DNA from: Nereida ignava
GTDB lineage: Bacteria > Pseudomonadota > Alphaproteobacteria > Rhodobacterales > Rhodobacteraceae
Length of the DNA: 64,000 bases
Direction: 5' to 3'
Assembly (NCBI RefSeq): GCF_001049735.1
Contig: NZ_CVPC01000009.1
Coordinates: 83,215 to 147,214, forward strand
Part shown: positions 62,148-64,000 of the stretch, one piece after another
Numbering within the stretch: the first letter of the stretch is position 1
Layout: every line of letters starts with the position of its first letter
The notes under the pieces: model-generated
What the model was told of the DNA's origin: nothing
What the model saw: the letters and a program-made list of their open reading frames with translations, nothing else
Database searches by the model: none
Program-made: the position numbers and the translations under genes

Positions 62148-63485
62148 ATGACCAAAATAAAAGCCTATAGTTATCTACGAATATCCAACGACCAACAGAA
62201 GGTTGGTGATGGTATCCGCCGCCAGATGGAAGCATCAAAGATATATGCAGACCAACACGGATATGATCTTGTAGAAACTATGTCTGATATTGGCATCTCT
62301 GCATTCAAGGGTAAGAATATCACAGAAGGTGCGCTGGGCGTATTCATTGTTGCCATTGATGCTGGCAACATTGAAGCTGGTTCTGTGTTGCTTGTTGAAA
62401 GTCTTGACCGTTTGTCCCGTGACAGTGTTCTCATAGCATTCAATCAGTTCACCAGTATCCTTCAAAAAGATATTGGCATAGTCACGCTCATAGATAATCA
62501 GCACTACACCGCCGAAAGCGTTTCTGAAAATATTGGACAGTTGTTCACCAGTCTTGGAGTTATGGTACGGGCCAATGAAGAGTCAGTTATCAAGTCCAAA
62601 CGGATCAGTGCTGCTTGGCAACGAAAACGTGAGGATATTGGTGATAGGAAGCTTACAAGAAATGTTCCTGCTTGGTTGAAAGTGAGTGCTGATCGGCAAG
62701 AAATCCAAATCATTGAGGTCAAAGCTGCAACTGTTAGGTTGATCTATGATTGGTCTGTTGATGGGCAAGGTCTGTTTACAATCACCCGCCACCTGAATGA
62801 GAATATCGACAAATATCCTCCGATTACTACAGCCAAGAAATGGAACCAGAGTTTTGTGGCCAAGATACTCAAAAACCCTGCTGTATATGGCATGTTCCAA
62901 CCTCACAGCAGAGTAAATGGCAAACAAGAAGCGGTTGGTAATCCCATCGAAGATTATTTTCCCGCAATTATCTCTCAAGACACATTTAACCTAGCACAGA
63001 GTCGTGCCAAGGGACGGTCTGTGAAGGGTGCAGGTCGCAAGGGGGAAGCATTCACTAACCTTTTTACTGGACTTATTAAATGTGGAACCTGTGGTGGCTC
63101 ATGTCTTCTTCGCAGCAAATACAGTAAAGCGAAGGGCGGGTACAAATATTTACGTTGCACTAACTCATTGGAGAAAGCAGGGTGTACAGCCCCCGCATGG
63201 CGCTATGATGAACTTGAAGCTGCATTTGTTCGGTTTGTCCGTGAAGTAAAATTTGCCGATGTGTTTTTAGGTAGCGACAGCGGCTCAAAGATCACGAAAC
63301 TTGAAGCACATAAGGCCACAGCCATAACCAAGATTACGGAATTGCATGAAAAATATAATGCTCTCGCAGCGCAGTTTGAAACCGAACTACCTGAAACACT
63401 TAAGGCCAAACTTGTAGTACGGTCACTTCAACTCGAGGCTGAAATTGAAGCCCAGTTGTCTAGCCCCCAATTTCAGTGCCACTAA
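62148..63485 (+). CDS. Large serine recombinase, 3' end cut by an IS element
   Basis: A 445-residue reading frame: about 436 native residues plus a short tail read from the insertion sequence. The resolvase domain opens Y-S-Y-L-R-I-S with the catalytic serine in R-I-S, then E-S-L-D-R-L-S-R-D. A recombinase domain and a zinc ribbon (C-G-T-C-G-G ... C-T-N-S ... G-C-T-A-P) follow, then a coiled coil (about 385-437). Full-length homologues usually extend further. AAGGGA is 7 bases before the ATG. It is adjacent to the comM junction, as integrases usually are to their att site. Activity after truncation is uncertain. Confidence 0.85.
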   Translation: MTKIKAYSYLRISNDQQKVGDGIRRQMEASKIYADQHGYDLVETMSDIGISAFKGKNITEGALGVFIVAIDAGNIEAGSVLLVESLDRLSRDSVLIAFNQFTSILQKDIGIVTLIDNQHYTAESVSENIGQLFTSLGVMVRANEESVIKSKRISAAWQRKREDIGDRKLTRNVPAWLKVSADRQEIQIIEVKAATVRLIYDWSVDGQGLFTITRHLNENIDKYPPITTAKKWNQSFVAKILKNPAVYGMFQPHSRVNGKQEAVGNPIEDYFPAIISQDTFNLAQSRAKGRSVKGAGRKGEAFTNLFTGLIKCGTCGGSCLLRSKYSKAKGGYKYLRCTNSLEKAGCTAPAWRYDELEAAFVRFVREVKFADVFLGSDSGSKITKLEAHKATAITKITELHEKYNALAAQFETELPETLKAKLVVRSLQLEAEIEAQLSSPQFQCH

Positions 63486-64000
63486 TTTTGGATTTCTCTA
63501 ATAAGGTTTCTGGCATGGGAGGTCGCATTCCGAGTGCATGATGGGGCCTGATGTGATTGTATTCTTTGAGCCAAATATTGATTGCGACCTGAGCCTGTTT
63601 GATGCTGTGGAACCATTCAGCGTTTAAGACTTCTTGGCGAAGAATACCGTTGAACCGTTCATTGTAACCGTTTTCCCAAGGACTGCCTGGGTAGATTTGG
63701 ATTGGTTTGACGCCAACCTTTCTGAGCCATTTTTGAAGGTGTTCAGCTACGAACTCCCCGCCATTGTCAGATCGAATGCATTCAGGCTTTCCGTATTTCA
63801 TCAGCAAACGATGTATGACACGCAAAACATCATCTGAGTTCATCTTGTCTTGCACCTCAACGCAAAGAGCTTGGCGGGTAAACTCATCTAAGACGGTCAG
63901 CATCTTGTAGCTGCGCCCGTTACTCAGCTTGTCGTGAACAAAATCAATTGCCCAAACATGATTGGGATGCATTGGGCGCAAACGGATGACCGAACTGTCT
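63457..64000 (-). mobile_element. IS3-family insertion sequence, right end (partial)
   Basis: The terminus appears to be TGTCTAGCCCCCAATTTC starting at 63457, with the typical 5' TG. The transposase stop codon lies within this terminal repeat. The element continues past the window end, so its other terminus, target duplication and orfA cannot be seen. Confidence 0.8.
63460..64000 (-). CDS. IS3-family transposase orfB, 5' part outside the window
   Basis: The C-terminal ~179 codons of an IS3-family DDE transposase (rve fold). Counting from the methionine at 63981, the catalytic triad is Asp13 (W-A-I-D-F), Asp72 (S-D-N-G-G-E-F) and Glu108 (Y-N-E-R-F-N-G), with 35 residues between the second Asp and Glu (DD35E). 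The frame continues without a stop beyond 64000 with the expected L-R-P-M-H-P-N-H-V-W context, so 63981 is not the true start. Confidence 0.9.
   Translation of the reverse strand, partial: DSSVIRLRPMHPNHVWAIDFVHDKLSNGRSYKMLTVLDEFTRQALCVEVQDKMNSDDVLRVIHRLLMKYGKPECIRSDNGGEFVAEHLQKWLRKVGVKPIQIYPGSPWENGYNERFNGILRQEVLNAEWFHSIKQAQVAINIWLKEYNHIRPHHALGMRPPMPETLLEKSKISGTEIGG

Larger units (their letters stand above)
62085..64000 (+). mobile_element. Serine-recombinase element integrated into comM, left end
   Basis: Starts at the comM break point (about 62085) and includes an inverted repeat, a large serine recombinase gene and, nested in it, an IS3-family insertion. The other end, with the missing comM 5' codons, lies outside the window. 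Base composition in the recombinase looks more A/T-rich than the flanking genes (judged by eye). Confidence 0.75.

Overview
The window looks like chromosomal DNA of a marine Roseobacter-group alphaproteobacterium (Rhodobacteraceae). The reasons are the complete ethylmalonyl-CoA pathway genes (mcl2, mch, ecm, ccr), the gene order mdh-sucCDAB-lpd and sdhCDAB, the ccr/acyltransferase/luxR/luxI arrangement, TRAP transporters, an Irr-type iron box, and protein families typical of that group (TIGR02300, TIGR02186, DUF1737, DUF2805). The species cannot be fixed from sequence reading alone. Coding density is high, and no stretch over 300 bases lacks a gene, counting the tRNA.

Layout. 1-4.1 kb: the end of an alpha/beta-hydrolase-like gene and a TRAP transporter (dctP-Q-M). 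4.1-7.3 kb: zinc uptake (znuA divergent from zur-znuC-znuB, with two Zur-like boxes between). 7.3-9.2 kb: four-carbon acid sugar catabolism (otnC, otnK). 9.4-13.3 kb: fatty acid desaturase, homocysteine methyltransferase family, RidA, tRNA-Ala(GGC), TIGR02300 and a YgjP-type metallopeptidase. 13.4-23.9 kb: a GntR/FCD regulator (AkgR candidate), then on the other strand the TCA cluster lpd, MAPEG, sucB, sucA, sucD, sucC, mdh. 24-27.9 kb: TauE/SafE permease, a small secreted protein, mcl2, nnrU, DUF1737, mch. 28-31.9 kb: the sdh operon with a lipoprotein gene between sdhA and sdhB. 32-37.7 kb: deoD, ecm, acyltransferase, ccr. 37.8-41.8 kb: a LuxR/LuxI quorum-sensing pair, a RecD-like helicase and an SDR. 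41.8-48.3 kb: TIGR02186, a TSUP permease and a BMP-type nucleoside ABC transporter. 48.5-60.7 kb: housekeeping genes (rimI, tsaB, nfu, usp, trpS, a rhomboid-like protein, murJ, glnD, lppC-type, rsmI, yraN, gshB). 60.7-64 kb: comM/yifB, whose first ~30 codons have been replaced by an integrated element. That element begins with a large serine recombinase gene, which is itself cut short by an IS3-family element running off the window end.

Two stories stand out. First, the perfect palindrome TGTGATCACA occurs once just upstream of the GntR regulator gene, as a pair 21 bp apart upstream of sucC, and as a pair with the identical 21-bp spacing upstream of sdhC. This suggests an in-window regulon joining 2-oxoglutarate dehydrogenase, succinyl-CoA synthetase and succinate dehydrogenase under one GntR regulator. 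Second, the right edge is a nested insertion (IS3 element in a serine recombinase gene, recombinase element in comM) that breaks a natural-transformation helicase gene. Other notable signals are a perfect Irr/ICE box upstream of an Nfu-type gene, a perfect lux box unusually close to the luxI start codon, and a rhomboid-like protein lacking both catalytic residues.
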